NCBI RefSeq assembly: GCF_014192375.1
Contig: NZ_JACHXV010000006.1
Location: 186,001 to 250,000 of the forward strand
Direction of reading: 5' to 3'
Origin: Endobacter medicaginis
GTDB taxonomy: Bacteria > Pseudomonadota > Alphaproteobacteria > Acetobacterales > Acetobacteraceae
Length of the DNA stretch: 64,000 bases
Shown piece by piece: positions 20,079 through 29,256 of this stretch; position 1 is the stretch's first letter, and the number at the start of each line of letters is the position of its first letter. Made by a program: the position numbers and the translations under genes. The notes under the pieces were generated by a model. It did not search any database. It saw only the letters and a list, made by a program, of their open reading frames with translations, and had not been told where the DNA came from.

Positions 20079-22400
20079 ATGGCCCGCAAGCGACAGACGG
20101 CCATCCGCCGCAAGCCATTGCCCAAGCAGCGCCGGACCGCACCGCTTTGCACGCCTCCGGCCGAGGGCGTGCGTCGGGGCGTGCGTCTGCGACCCGCCCT
20201 GCTCGGCGGCGGCTACGCGCTCGGCGCTCTGGTCGCCCCCGGCGTGGCGCTGGCGCAGTTCGCCGTCCAGCACGGCCATGGCGGCGCGCCGGCGTCGCGC
20301 AGCGCACCCGTCACCTTTCGCGCCGACAATGTCGACTACGACAGCCATAACGGCCTCGTCACCTGGACCGGCCATGTCCAGATCTGGCAGAACGACCACA
20401 TCCTGCGTGCCGATCGCGTCACCTACGACCGCAACACCGACGTCGCCGCCGCCTCCGGCCACGTCGCCCTCGTCGAGCCCGACGGACAGGTGGTGTTCTC
20501 CGACTATGCCGAGCTGACGCAAGGCATGCGCCAGGGCGTGATGGACAACATGCGCGCGCTGATGACGCAGAACGGCAAGCTCGCCGCCAACGGCGCGCGA
20601 CGCACCGACGGGCAGATCAACGAGCTGTCACGTGTCGTCTACACTGCCTGCAAGGTCTGCGCGCAGCATCCCGAGACCCGGCCGTTCTGGCAGATCCGCG
20701 CCTATTCGGCGGTGCAGGACATCCCGCACAAGCGCATCGAGTACCAGGACGCCTATCTCGACATGTTCGGCGTGCCGGTGATGTATTTCCCGTTCTTCTC
20801 GGCGCCCGATCCGTCGGTACACCGGCAGAGCGGCTTCCTGATGGGCACGCTGTCGCCGCATGACGAACATCTCGGCACCTTCGCCACCCTGCCCTATTAC
20901 TGGGTGATCAACGACAGCTCCGATCTGACCATCGTGCCGTTGCTGGCCACCCGCAAGGACCCGCAGCTCACGCTGGACTACCGCAAATCCTTCAATGACG
21001 GCGTGCTGCACGCGATCGGCGCGGTGGCTGGCGACGAGGGTGCGGTGCAGGCCTATCTGCAGGCGCACGCGCTGTTCGCGCTCAACAGCGTCTGGCGGGC
21101 CGGTGCGGACATCTCGCTGTCGACCTCGGCCAACTACATGCGCGACTACCGCGTGCCGGGCTACGGTGCGGACGTGCTCGGCTCGACCGCCTATCTCGAA
21201 GGCTTCGGCGTCGGCTCCTATGCTCGGCTGGACGGCACCGTGTTCCAGGGCCTCAACAAGGTCACCGTCAACGATTCCACCCTGCCGCTGGTGCTGCCGC
21301 GCTTCACCTACAGCTATTTCAGCCAGCCCGACGCGCTTGGCGGGCGGTTCTCGCTCGATTCCACCAGCTTCAACATCTATCGCCCCAACGGCGTCAGCGA
21401 CGAGCGCTTCGCGGTCGGGCTGAACTGGGACCGGCCGTTTCACGACAGCCTCGGCCAGCAGTTCGTCTTCACCGCCCATGTCGACACGGGCGTCTGGAAC
21501 GCCCGCAAGCTCGACCTGATCCCGGTCTATGGCACCACCAATGCGGCGACCACCGCGCGTGCCCTGCCCACCGTGGCCTTGAAGATGAACTGGCCGTTCG
21601 TGCGCAGTCTGCACAGCGGCGGCAGCCAGACCATCGAGCCGATCGTGCAGCTCGTCGCCGCCCCGCAATCAGGCAACTCGGTCAATGACAACATCCCCAA
21701 CGAGGACAGTCTCGACTACGAGTTCACCGACGCGACCCTGTTCAACATCAACCGCCACCAGGGCGTCGACCGTCTCGACGGCGGCGCGCGCGCCAATGTC
21801 GGGCTGCACGGCAACTGGACGTTCAAGGGCGACCAGCAGCTCGACGCGCTGATCGGCCAGTCCTACCAGGCGCATGTGGACCGCAACCAGGTGCCCGACA
21901 GCGGCCTCGAGCACCCGATCTCCGATTTCGTCGGCCGGCTCAGCTACACCCCGGCGAGCTGGCTGGACATGACCGCGCGCGGCCGTTTCGATCCGAAGAA
22001 CGGCAACACCCATTTTGCCGACGGGCTGGTCAGCGTCGGCGTGCCGCTGCTGCGGGTGAGCGGCGGTTACACCTACAACAGCCACGACATCTATTATTAC
22101 TACGACAACAACTACCGGCTGAGCACGATCAACCCGAATTACTACGTTCCCCGCAACGAGATCACCCTCGGCACATCGTCGGTCTGGCGTGAATACAGCC
22201 TCAACACCTTCGCCCGTCGCGACATCGAGCGCGGCCGCATGGTCGCACTGGGCGCCAATGCCGGCTACACCAACGACTGCTTCAGCTTCCACATCAGCTA
22301 TGTGAAGCGCTACACGACCATCAACGGCGACACCGGCGACCAGTCGATCCTGTTCACCTTCACCTTCAAGACCCTGGGCATCTTCGCGGTGAACGGCTGA
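20079..22400 (+). CDS. lptD: LPS assembly outer-membrane protein LptD
   Basis: Outer-membrane translocon that receives LPS from the Lpt bridge and inserts it in the outer leaflet. A 773-residue protein: export signal, OstA jellyroll (VTFRADNVDYDSHNGLVTWTG), then the large beta-barrel (from about residue 270: FPFFSAPDPSVHRQSGFLMG) ending in an aromatic strand. With the first ATG the n-region is unusually long and basic (about 35 residues before LRPALLGGGYALGALVAPGVA), so GTGs at 20169 or 20181 are possible alternatives. A CxxC (YTACKVCAQHP) lies between jellyroll and barrel. Only one C-terminal Cys (NDCFSF) is visible, so disulfide pairing differs from E. coli. Confidence 0.94.
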   Translation: MARKRQTAIRRKPLPKQRRTAPLCTPPAEGVRRGVRLRPALLGGGYALGALVAPGVALAQFAVQHGHGGAPASRSAPVTFRADNVDYDSHNGLVTWTGHVQIWQNDHILRADRVTYDRNTDVAAASGHVALVEPDGQVVFSDYAELTQGMRQGVMDNMRALMTQNGKLAANGARRTDGQINELSRVVYTACKVCAQHPETRPFWQIRAYSAVQDIPHKRIEYQDAYLDMFGVPVMYFPFFSAPDPSVHRQSGFLMGTLSPHDEHLGTFATLPYYWVINDSSDLTIVPLLATRKDPQLTLDYRKSFNDGVLHAIGAVAGDEGAVQAYLQAHALFALNSVWRAGADISLSTSANYMRDYRVPGYGADVLGSTAYLEGFGVGSYARLDGTVFQGLNKVTVNDSTLPLVLPRFTYSYFSQPDALGGRFSLDSTSFNIYRPNGVSDERFAVGLNWDRPFHDSLGQQFVFTAHVDTGVWNARKLDLIPVYGTTNAATTARALPTVALKMNWPFVRSLHSGGSQTIEPIVQLVAAPQSGNSVNDNIPNEDSLDYEFTDATLFNINRHQGVDRLDGGARANVGLHGNWTFKGDQQLDALIGQSYQAHVDRNQVPDSGLEHPISDFVGRLSYTPASWLDMTARGRFDPKNGNTHFADGLVSVGVPLLRVSGGYTYNSHDIYYYYDNNYRLSTINPNYYVPRNEITLGTSSVWREYSLNTFARRDIERGRMVALGANAGYTNDCFSFHISYVKRYTTINGDTGDQSILFTFTFKTLGIFAVNG

Positions 22401-22522
22401 GGGGCCATCTCGAAGCTCCCGGCACCGTGCCGCGCAGACACATTCCCAAACCGGCCGCGAAGGACTATTCGGATGGGCGTTCGCGAGGCCGGCCTGGTTC
22501 CATGACTGAAAGACCCGTTTGC

Positions 22523-23923
22523 ATGTCCCTGTTCCGCTCCGCCACACGGCGCCCGACCCTGCTGGCGGCGACTGCGATCCTGGCCGGGTGGAGCGCGGGG
22601 GTGGCCTTCGCCCAGCCGGCGCACCATCACCATCACCAGCCTGCCGCCGCAGACGCAGCACCGGCGCCAGGCGATGCGATGCCGGACAGCGGCGGCAAGA
22701 CCGACACGGCCAAGCCGATGGTCGCCGACGACGAGATCGCGGCGGTCGTGGACGGCAACGTCATCACCAAGCGCGACGTCGACAATCGCGGCCGGCTGTT
22801 CGCGATGTCGACCGGGCTGCCGCTCAGCGAGGAGGTCCTGGCCCGTCTGCGCCCGCAGATCACCCGCCAGCTCATCGACGAGCGGCTGAAGATGCGCGAG
22901 ATCCTCAACCGCAAGATCATCATCTCCACCAAGGAGATCGCCGGCACGATCGACGACATCGAGAAGCGCAACGGCATGGAGCCGGGCTCGCTGCGCCGGC
23001 GCCTGAGCGGGCTCGGGGTCGATTTCAACACGCTGATCGACCAGGTACGCGTGCAGCTCGGCTGGTCGCACGTGCTGCGCCAGGAACTCGCCGACCGCGC
23101 CCGTATCAGCGAGGACGACATCGAGCAGCGCGAGGCCGCGCTCAAGACCGAGGACGGCCAGCCGGAGTGGAACATCGGCGAGATCTTCGTCCCGATCGAG
23201 GATCCCGCCCACCAGAACGACGCCCAGACCTTCGCCGCCACCGTCATCAAGCAGCTTCGCGCCGGCGCGCCCTTCGCCGTGGTCGCTGCCGAATTCAGCC
23301 AGGACCAGAGCGCGCTCGAGGGCGGCGCGCGCGGCTGGGTGGGGGCCGACAGCCTCGACCCGCAGGTGGTGTCGCTGCTCAACGAGATGCCGGTGGGGGC
23401 GATCTCCGATCCGGTCCGCGTCGCCGGCGGCTACGAGATCGTCACCCTGCGCGGCAAGCGCACGGTGGGTCACCAGATGGCCAACATCCTGTCGCTGCGC
23501 CAGGCCTTCTTCCCCTTCACCAGCGCGCTGAACCCGCAGGCGCCCACCCCTCAGCAGCGCGACACGCTGGTCAAGGCCGCAGCCCTGAGCAAGTCGGCGC
23601 ATGATTGCGGCGCCATCGAGGCCGCCAACGCGGCGAACGGCAACATCCGGCCCGCCAATCCCGGCGAGGTCGAGGCCGACCGGCTCAACCCGGCGATGCG
23701 CGCCGTGGTCGACAAGCTGGCCATCAACGAGGCCAGCCGGCCGCTGGTCTCCGGAGACGGCATCGCGGTGCTGATGGTGTGCGCGCGCGACCAGAAGAAC
23801 CTCGCCACCCAGTCGCGCGAGGAAATCGCCGACCAGCTCCTCGGCGAGCGTGTGGAAATGGCCTCGCGCCAGTTGCTGCGCGAGCTGCACCGGCGCTCGG
23901 TGATCGAGATCCGCAATTCCTGA
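22523..23923 (+). CDS. surA: periplasmic chaperone/prolyl isomerase SurA
   Basis: Periplasmic chaperone for outer-membrane barrels such as LptD. With the ATG giving MSLFRSATRR it has 466 residues and a Sec signal ending AFAQPA; an ATG at 22502 is an alternative. The mature N-terminus is His-rich (five His in a row), then the SurA N domain (EIAAVVDGNVITKRDVDNR to about residue 200), one parvulin domain (FAVVAAEFSQDQSALEGGARG, VRVAGGYEIVTLRGKR), and a C-terminal helical tail. E. coli SurA has two parvulin domains; here only one is clear. It follows lptD by 122 bp. Confidence 0.9.
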   Translation: MSLFRSATRRPTLLAATAILAGWSAGVAFAQPAHHHHHQPAAADAAPAPGDAMPDSGGKTDTAKPMVADDEIAAVVDGNVITKRDVDNRGRLFAMSTGLPLSEEVLARLRPQITRQLIDERLKMREILNRKIIISTKEIAGTIDDIEKRNGMEPGSLRRRLSGLGVDFNTLIDQVRVQLGWSHVLRQELADRARISEDDIEQREAALKTEDGQPEWNIGEIFVPIEDPAHQNDAQTFAATVIKQLRAGAPFAVVAAEFSQDQSALEGGARGWVGADSLDPQVVSLLNEMPVGAISDPVRVAGGYEIVTLRGKRTVGHQMANILSLRQAFFPFTSALNPQAPTPQQRDTLVKAAALSKSAHDCGAIEAANAANGNIRPANPGEVEADRLNPAMRAVVDKLAINEASRPLVSGDGIAVLMVCARDQKNLATQSREEIADQLLGERVEMASRQLLRELHRRSVIEIRNS

Positions 23924-24737
23924 GCGCCTCCGCCCGACGCTGGCGGAGGCGATCGCGCGGCACGGGCTCGACGCGCGCAAGTCGCTCGGCCAGCACTTCC
24001 TGCTCGACCCGTCGATCACCGGCCGCATCGCCGCCCTGCCCGGGCCGCTCGAGGGGCGTCACGTCGTCGAGGTCGGGCCCGGCCCGGGCGGTCTGACCCG
24101 CGCACTGCTCGATGCCGGCGCGGCCTCGGTCACCGCGATCGAGGTCGATCCCCGCGCGGCCGCGCTGATCGGCGAGCTGGCCGCGGGGGAGGACGGGCGG
24201 TTGCGGCTGATCGAGGCCGATGCGACCCGGCTCGATCTCGCCGGCCTGACCGGCACGCCGCGCCAGGTGGTGGCCAATCTGCCCTACAATGTCGGCACGC
24301 CGCTGCTGGTCGGCTGGCTGCGCCAGGCGGCGCTGTGGGAACGGCTGACGCTGATGTTCCAGCTCGAGGTCGCCGAACGGATCTGCGCCGCACCGGATAC
24401 CGATGCCTATGGGCGGCTGGCGGTGCTCGCCCAATGGGTATGCACCACGGATATCGTGCTGCGCGTGCCGCCGGGCGCCTTCGTGCCGCCACCGAAGGTC
24501 TGGTCGGCGGTGGTCAGGCTGACGCCCCGTGAGAAGCAGCCCGACCCGGTGCTGTTCGGCGCCATGGAGCGTCTGACGGCAGCCGCCTTCGGGCAGCGCC
24601 GCAAGATGCTGCGCGGCGCACTGGCGGGCCTGGGTGGCGAGGCGCTGCTGGAGCGCGCCGGGATCGATCCGCGGCGGCGGGCGGAGACGCTGTCGGTGGC
24701 GGAGTTCGAGCGCCTGGCAGGTTGTCTCGTGTCCTAA
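23916..24737 (+). CDS. rsmA: 16S rRNA dimethyladenosine transferase RsmA (KsgA), start uncertain
   Basis: Methyltransferase that dimethylates two adjacent adenines near the 3' end of 16S rRNA. Motifs: RKSLGQHFLLD, VVEVGPGPGGLTRALL (SAM), IEVDPRAAALI, VVANLPYNVGTPLL (catalytic NLPY) and FVPPPKVWSAVV. The protein is full length, but the frame holds no ATG, GTG or TTG between the in-frame TGA at 23901 and RKSLGQHF. The only possible starts are ATT at 23916, overlapping the surA end and giving the expected length (273 residues), or CTG at 23940. An undetected indel is the other explanation. It ends tail-to-tail with cfa, sharing bases 24734-24737. Confidence 0.92.
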   Translation: MPERLRPTLAEAIARHGLDARKSLGQHFLLDPSITGRIAALPGPLEGRHVVEVGPGPGGLTRALLDAGAASVTAIEVDPRAAALIGELAAGEDGRLRLIEADATRLDLAGLTGTPRQVVANLPYNVGTPLLVGWLRQAALWERLTLMFQLEVAERICAAPDTDAYGRLAVLAQWVCTTDIVLRVPPGAFVPPPKVWSAVVRLTPREKQPDPVLFGAMERLTAAAFGQRRKMLRGALAGLGGEALLERAGIDPRRRAETLSVAEFERLAGCLVS

Positions 24738-25984
24738 CCCAGCGAGGCGGCCTTGCTCTCGGCAACGCTGCGCCGCTCGGTGGCCGCACGCTCGGCCTCG
24801 AACAGATAGTCGCGGGTGAACGGCACGGCATCGATCCGGCGGGTGAGCTGGAGCTGGAAGTTCATGTGGCCCTGGCGGCGGAAGGCGAGTTCCGAGCCGC
24901 AGAGATAGAGTTCGAACATCCGGCAGAACCGCTCGTCGTGCATCGATGCGACGGTGTCGCGGTTGGCGGCGAAGCGCCGGCGCCAGTGCTCGATGGTGCG
25001 CGCATAGTGCAGCCGCAGCACCTCACAGTCGGTCATCCACAGGCCCGAGCGCTCGACGGCGGCCAGCGTTTCGCTCAGGGCGGGCGAGTAGCCGCCGGGG
25101 AAGATGTATTTCTCCAGCCAGGCGTTGGTCGCCCCCGGCCCGTCCATCCGCCCGATCGAATGCACCAGGGCGACGCCGTCGGGCACGAGCGCATCGCGGA
25201 TGGCACCGAAATATGTCTCGAAATGGCCAACCCCGACATGCTCGAACATGCCCACGGAGACCACGCGGTCGTAGGTCTCGGTCAGGGTGCGGTAGTCGCG
25301 GAGCTGGAACTCCACCTGGCCGGCCAGCCCGGCGCTCTCGGCGCGCGAGCGTGCCTCGTTGAGCTGCTCGGTCGACAGGGTGATGCCGGTGACGGTGACA
25401 CCGTAGTCGCGTGCCAGCGTCAGCGCCATGCCGCCCCAGCCGCAGCCGATGTCGAGCACGCGCAGACCGGGGCGATCGAGCTTCAGCTTGGCGGCGATGT
25501 GATGCTTCTTGGCTTCCTGCGCCTCCTCCAGCGTCTCGTCGCCGTGAACGAAGTAGGCGCAGGAATACTGGCGGTCGCGATCGAGGAACAGGGAGTACAG
25601 CCGCCCGTCGAGATCGTAGTGATGCGCGACATTCCGCCGCGAGCGTCGCTCGGGGTTGAACTGGGACACGCCGCGCTTGAGCCAGCGCCAGCCTCCTTCG
25701 AGGCGCATGCCGGGGTGGCCGCCGGCCACCGCGTTGATCATCAGCAGCTCGACCAGCTCGTAAAGCGGGCCGTCGAGCGGGACCAGGTCGTCGTCCATGT
25801 AGGCTTCCCCGAACGACAGGCCGGGGTTGACGAGCAGGGCACGCACCGCGCGTTCGTTGCGCAGGTGGACGCCGGCGGTCGGTGTGCCCGAACCATAGCT
25901 GCGATAGCTGCCGTCCGGCAGCCGCACCCGCAGCGTGCCGCGCCGGATGAACAGGCGAAGAAAGATGTCGAGCAACCTGATCAT
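24734..25984 (-). CDS. cfa: cyclopropane-fatty-acyl-phospholipid synthase
   Basis: A 416-residue SAM-dependent enzyme that adds a methylene bridge to unsaturated acyl chains of membrane lipids, usually at stationary phase or in acid. The start is the ATG giving MIRLLDIFLRLF, with GGAGG upstream, rather than a TTG five codons earlier. The N-terminal substrate domain ends in SRRNVAHHYDLDGRLYSLFLD. The methyltransferase core has VLDIGCGWGGMALTLA, then VVSVGMFEHVGVGHFETYF and the Cfa signature AWLEKYIFPGGYSPAL. Two features typical of Cfa, QYSCAYF and RRFAANRD, are intact. Confidence 0.95.
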   Translation of the reverse strand: MIRLLDIFLRLFIRRGTLRVRLPDGSYRSYGSGTPTAGVHLRNERAVRALLVNPGLSFGEAYMDDDLVPLDGPLYELVELLMINAVAGGHPGMRLEGGWRWLKRGVSQFNPERRSRRNVAHHYDLDGRLYSLFLDRDRQYSCAYFVHGDETLEEAQEAKKHHIAAKLKLDRPGLRVLDIGCGWGGMALTLARDYGVTVTGITLSTEQLNEARSRAESAGLAGQVEFQLRDYRTLTETYDRVVSVGMFEHVGVGHFETYFGAIRDALVPDGVALVHSIGRMDGPGATNAWLEKYIFPGGYSPALSETLAAVERSGLWMTDCEVLRLHYARTIEHWRRRFAANRDTVASMHDERFCRMFELYLCGSELAFRRQGHMNFQLQLTRRIDAVPFTRDYLFEAERAATERRSVAESKAASLG

Positions 25985-26063
25985 CCCGCGCGCCTCCAAG
26001 TCCGGGTCGGATCATGAGCGAGCCTGCCGGACGGGTCAAAACCCAACGATGGCGACGGACAAG

Positions 26064-26101
26064 AAAAAACCCCGCAAGGCCGGAGCCTTGCGGGGTTTTT
26101 T
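26064..26101. terminator. bidirectional rho-independent terminator
   Basis: Two perfectly complementary 17-base arms (26064-26080 and 26085-26101) are separated by the tetraloop CGGA. The GC-rich stem is flanked by six A on one side and six T on the other, so it works on both strands. It ends the rpsF-rpsR-rplI operon, whose last stop is at 26123, and insulates the cfa promoter region. Confidence 0.93.
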
Positions 26102-26122
26102 CTTCAGCGGATGACGCCGGGC

Positions 26123-26707
26123 TCAGCCGGCGGCAGCCTCCTCGCCCTGCGCCTGGGCACCGAAATCGTCGCCGAGCTGCTCGGCGACATAGGCGCGACC
26201 CTCGTCTTCCTCGACGGCGACGGTCTCGCCGCGCGCCTGGCGTTCGGCTTCCTCGACCGAGCGGGCGACGTTGACGGTGACCTTGATCACCACTTCCGGA
26301 TGCAGCACCACGCGGACCTCGGACAGGCCGAGGGTCTTGATGGGCTGGTCGAGCTGCACCTGGCCCCGGTGGATCGAGAGCCCCTCGCTGGTCGCCGCAT
26401 CGGCGATGTCGCGAGTGGTTACCGACCCGTAGAGGCTGCCGGAATCGCCAGCCTGACGGATGACGACGACGGAGAGCTCGCCGATGCGGGCGGCGACGGC
26501 CTCGGCCTCTTCGCGGCGCTGGAGGTTCTGCGCCTCGAGATTGGCACGCTCACGCTCGAAACGCTCCTTGTTGGCGGCGTTCGCACGGATCGCCTTGCCC
26601 TCGGGGAGCAGGAAATTGCGGGCATAGCCGGGCTTCACCTTCACGGTGTCGCCCATCTGGCCCAGCTTCTCGACGCGCTGGAGGAGAATGACTTCTACGG
26701 CGGACAT
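26123..26707 (-). CDS. rplI: 50S ribosomal protein L9
   Basis: A 194-residue L9. The N-terminal RNA-binding domain ([34 protein letters not shown]) and the long connecting helix ([20 protein letters not shown]) are clear, then the C-terminal domain ([32 protein letters not shown]). An acidic Glu/Ala tail of about 35 residues extends past the E. coli length, as in many alphaproteobacteria. Third gene of the rpsF operon, followed by a strong terminator. Confidence 0.97.
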   Translation of the reverse strand: MSAVEVILLQRVEKLGQMGDTVKVKPGYARNFLLPEGKAIRANAANKERFERERANLEAQNLQRREEAEAVAARIGELSVVVIRQAGDSGSLYGSVTTRDIADAATSEGLSIHRGQVQLDQPIKTLGLSEVRVVLHPEVVIKVTVNVARSVEEAERQARGETVAVEEDEGRAYVAEQLGDDFGAQAQGEEAAAG

Positions 26708-26722
26708 GGTCTCTTTCTCCCC

Positions 26723-26998
26723 TCAGTTCAGAACATAGGGGAGCAGGGCGAGGAAGCGGGCGCGCTTGATCGCCTGCGCCAGCTCGCGCTGCTTCTTCGC
26801 CGACACCGCGGTGATGCGGCTCGGCACGATCTTGCCGCGCTCCGACAGGAAGCGCGACAGCAGGCGGACGTCCTTGTAATCGATCTTCGGCGCGTTCGGA
26901 CCCGAGAACGGGCACGACTTGCGGCGACGATAGAAGGGACGGCGCGCGCCGACCGCGGTGCGGCGGGCGGCGGGATTGATTTCGGTGGTCTCGGACAT
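26723..26998 (-). CDS. rpsR: 30S ribosomal protein S18
   Basis: A 91-residue S18 that pairs with S6 on the 30S platform. It contains [20 protein letters not shown], then [40 protein letters not shown] split by no gap. I chose the ATG giving MSETTEI with AGGGGCGAG upstream, although the open frame reaches 27013. It sits 11 bp behind rpsF. Confidence 0.97.
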   Translation of the reverse strand: MSETTEINPAARRTAVGARRPFYRRRKSCPFSGPNAPKIDYKDVRLLSRFLSERGKIVPSRITAVSAKKQRELAQAIKRARFLALLPYVLN

Positions 26999-27009
26999 CG
27001 TCTCGCCCC

Positions 27010-27480
27010 TCACTCGTCGTTCAGATCGCGGCCGCCGCGCGGACCTTCGTCACGGGCGCGGAATTCCTCGCGATCGTCATAGCCGCGCTTGCCGCCACGG
27101 CCGCTGTCGAAGCGCCCGGCGGGCTTGGGCCCGCGGAAGCCGCGCTCGCGATCGTCGCCCTTGCGCGCCAGGATGGCGGAGGGGGCATCGTCGATCTCGT
27201 CGACGCGGATGGTCATGAAGCGCAGGATGTCCTCGTTGAGGTTCAGCTGACGTTCCATCTCGACGATGGAGGCCGGCGGCGCCTCGAGGCCGAGCAGCAT
27301 GTAATGGCCCTTACGGTTCTTCTTGACCCGATAGGCCAAGCTGCGCAGGCCCCAGTATTCGCGCTTGCGGACTGCACCGCCATCGCCCTCGACCTGAGCG
27401 GCGACGAGGTCGGCGATCGCCTCGACCTGCTGCTGCGTGACATCGTTACGTGCGATCAGCACGTGTTCATAAAGCGGCAT
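27010..27480 (-). CDS. rpsF: 30S ribosomal protein S6
   Basis: A 156-residue S6, first gene of the rpsF-rpsR-rplI operon. The ATG giving [13 protein letters not shown] has AGGGAG upstream; the longer open frame is leader. The core fold is followed from about residue 105 by a charged, Gly/Arg-rich tail ([20 protein letters not shown]) longer than in E. coli, typical of alphaproteobacterial S6. Confidence 0.97.
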   Translation of the reverse strand: MPLYEHVLIARNDVTQQQVEAIADLVAAQVEGDGGAVRKREYWGLRSLAYRVKKNRKGHYMLLGLEAPPASIVEMERQLNLNEDILRFMTIRVDEIDDAPSAILARKGDDRERGFRGPKPAGRFDSGRGGKRGYDDREEFRARDEGPRGGRDLNDE

Positions 27481-27562
27481 GTGTTCTCCCTTCGGCTGGT
27501 TCAACCCGATGCCGCGCGCGGGGATCCGGCGTGGTGCCTTCCTGAAGAAGGCGCGGGTATAG

Positions 27563-27585
27563 CCGCGGACGTGCCATGTCCGCGG
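27563..27585 (-). promoter_or_regulatory. hairpin in the rpsF leader
   Basis: An 8-bp perfect GC stem (CCGCGGAC / GTCCGCGG) with a 7-base loop lies about 83 bases before the rpsF start. Leaders of rpsF in many bacteria carry an S6:S18-binding hairpin for autoregulation; the known CCG loop signature is not obvious here, so that role is only a guess. Confidence 0.35.
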
Positions 27586-27744
27586 CAGGGAAGTCGGGGC
27601 TTCAATCACATCTGGTGGCGCCGTTCAAGTGGAATCCTCCCGAAATAGGCACCTTCCGGAGGTCTGGACGCTCGGGTAGACTGTCATGACTGCGGCGTCC
27701 GTGCCATCGGTGGCCGTGCCTCCGGTAGCACTCTGGGAGCATCA

Positions 27745-29235
27745 ATGACCGATTCTGGCACATGGTCTGAGGCGCACGATCCCCAGACCTATCTGACGCA
27801 GCGACATGCCAGCCCCAAGGGTGTCAGATACGGCTTCGTGCTGATCGCCTGCGCCCGTTGGGAAGAGGCCCACATCTGCGAGTGGCTGGACTATCACCGC
27901 TCGATCGGGTTCGACCATGTCTATCTGTACAGCAACGACGACAGCCCGGTGACACTTTACGAGCGCCTGCTTCCCTATCTCCAGGGCCCCGAACCGTTCG
28001 TCACCTACCGCCACTACGCGTATTCCGGGCAGCAGCTTGCGATCTACCGTGACGCCCTCCAGCGCTTCAGCAACGAAGCGGGATGGGTGATGATGCTCGA
28101 TATCGACGAGTTCCTCTGCCTGCCGGGCGTGGACAATATCGGCCGCTTCGTCGCCGATTTCGAGTCCAGGACCGATGCCATCTACTTCAACTGGAAGACC
28201 TTCGGCACCAGCGGCTTTGCCAGGCGGCCGGCCGGGAGCGTGCTGCTGAACTACACCGCGACGGAGGGCATCGTCTCGCCCTTCACGAAGGTGCTGATCC
28301 GCTCGTCGGCCATTCCTTACGCGGCGCTGCACGACAAACCACACGTCGCGATGATGCACGATTGGGCCGAGGCCGGGCCGGAACTGCGGCTGTGCAACGT
28401 GCTGGGTGATTCGATGACCCATTACTATCGGCAGTGGCCCGTCGATGCCTGGGCCTACCTGCGGGAGGGCGACACCAACGAGCGCATCCGCCAACGTGCC
28501 TATGTGGCGCATTTCTCCATGAAATCGGACGAGGACTTCGACCGGCGCGTGGCGCGCGGGCTGAAGGGCGAGTTCCTTGTCGAGAGCATGTGGGGCAAGC
28601 TGACCCAGGCGGAGCGGCAGGAATTCCACGACCGCACCAATGCGGTCACGGACACTTACCTGCGCGATTACTGGCAGTCATATCTCGACCAGGCGTATGC
28701 CTACAGCAGCTTCGAGGCGTCGCCCTGGCCGCTGGTGTCGGAAGGCTGCCAGGCCACGCAGAGTTCGATCATCGCCCCGCATGCCGAACGCCGCAGCATT
28801 GAACAAGATGCCGCCAGCGTGCTGAACGAGGCCCCCACCGGCCGGCCGCACAATCACACCGACCGGGAGGTCGATCCGTGGTGGCGCGTGGACCTCGGCA
28901 GGGTGGTCGAGCTGCGAGAGGTGCGCCTGTTCAACCGGCTCGACACGGCCCTCGAACGCGTCGCCAACATCCGCATCGAATACGCCCTCGACGACATCGA
29001 ATGGCAGACGCTGCTCGTCAAGACCGACGGCGAGATCTATGGCGGCCTCGATGGAACGCCCTTCAGGGTCCTCGTCGAGGGCCCGCTGGCGGTCCGTTTC
29101 GTGCGCGTGACGGTGCTGGGCGACACCTATCTTCATTTCGACCGTATCGAGATTTTCGGGACCGATGTTCCCGACGACCGGCTGGCGACACAGGATGCCG
29201 GCCGGTCGGAACATAAAGTGCATGTCGTTTCGTAA
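27745..29235 (+). CDS. GT92-like glycosyltransferase with C-terminal F5/8-type carbohydrate-binding domain
   Basis: A 496-residue protein with no signal peptide or membrane helix. The first ~300 residues match the GT92/DUF23-like group of GT-A enzymes: VLIACARWEEAHICEWLDYH, FDHVYLYSNDDSP and the metal-binding LDIDEFL in VMMLDIDEFLCLPG. Residues ~365-485 form a discoidin/F5-8 type C beta-sandwich (WWRVDLGRVVELREVRLFNR to VRFVRVTVLGDTYLHFDRIE). The domain pairing suggests the enzyme docks on the glycan it extends. First of a four-gene rightward island; good GGGAG before the ATG. Donor and acceptor are unknown. Confidence 0.75.
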   Translation: MTDSGTWSEAHDPQTYLTQRHASPKGVRYGFVLIACARWEEAHICEWLDYHRSIGFDHVYLYSNDDSPVTLYERLLPYLQGPEPFVTYRHYAYSGQQLAIYRDALQRFSNEAGWVMMLDIDEFLCLPGVDNIGRFVADFESRTDAIYFNWKTFGTSGFARRPAGSVLLNYTATEGIVSPFTKVLIRSSAIPYAALHDKPHVAMMHDWAEAGPELRLCNVLGDSMTHYYRQWPVDAWAYLREGDTNERIRQRAYVAHFSMKSDEDFDRRVARGLKGEFLVESMWGKLTQAERQEFHDRTNAVTDTYLRDYWQSYLDQAYAYSSFEASPWPLVSEGCQATQSSIIAPHAERRSIEQDAASVLNEAPTGRPHNHTDREVDPWWRVDLGRVVELREVRLFNRLDTALERVANIRIEYALDDIEWQTLLVKTDGEIYGGLDGTPFRVLVEGPLAVRFVRVTVLGDTYLHFDRIEIFGTDVPDDRLATQDAGRSEHKVHVVS

Positions 29236-29256
29236 TTTCGCCCGGGCCTTCTCTCA

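Noticed and set aside
27481-27744. Structured ribosomal-protein leader as a defined S6:S18 riboregulator
   Set aside because: A stable hairpin exists, but the loop signature of the known motif is not visible, so only a low-confidence hairpin is listed.
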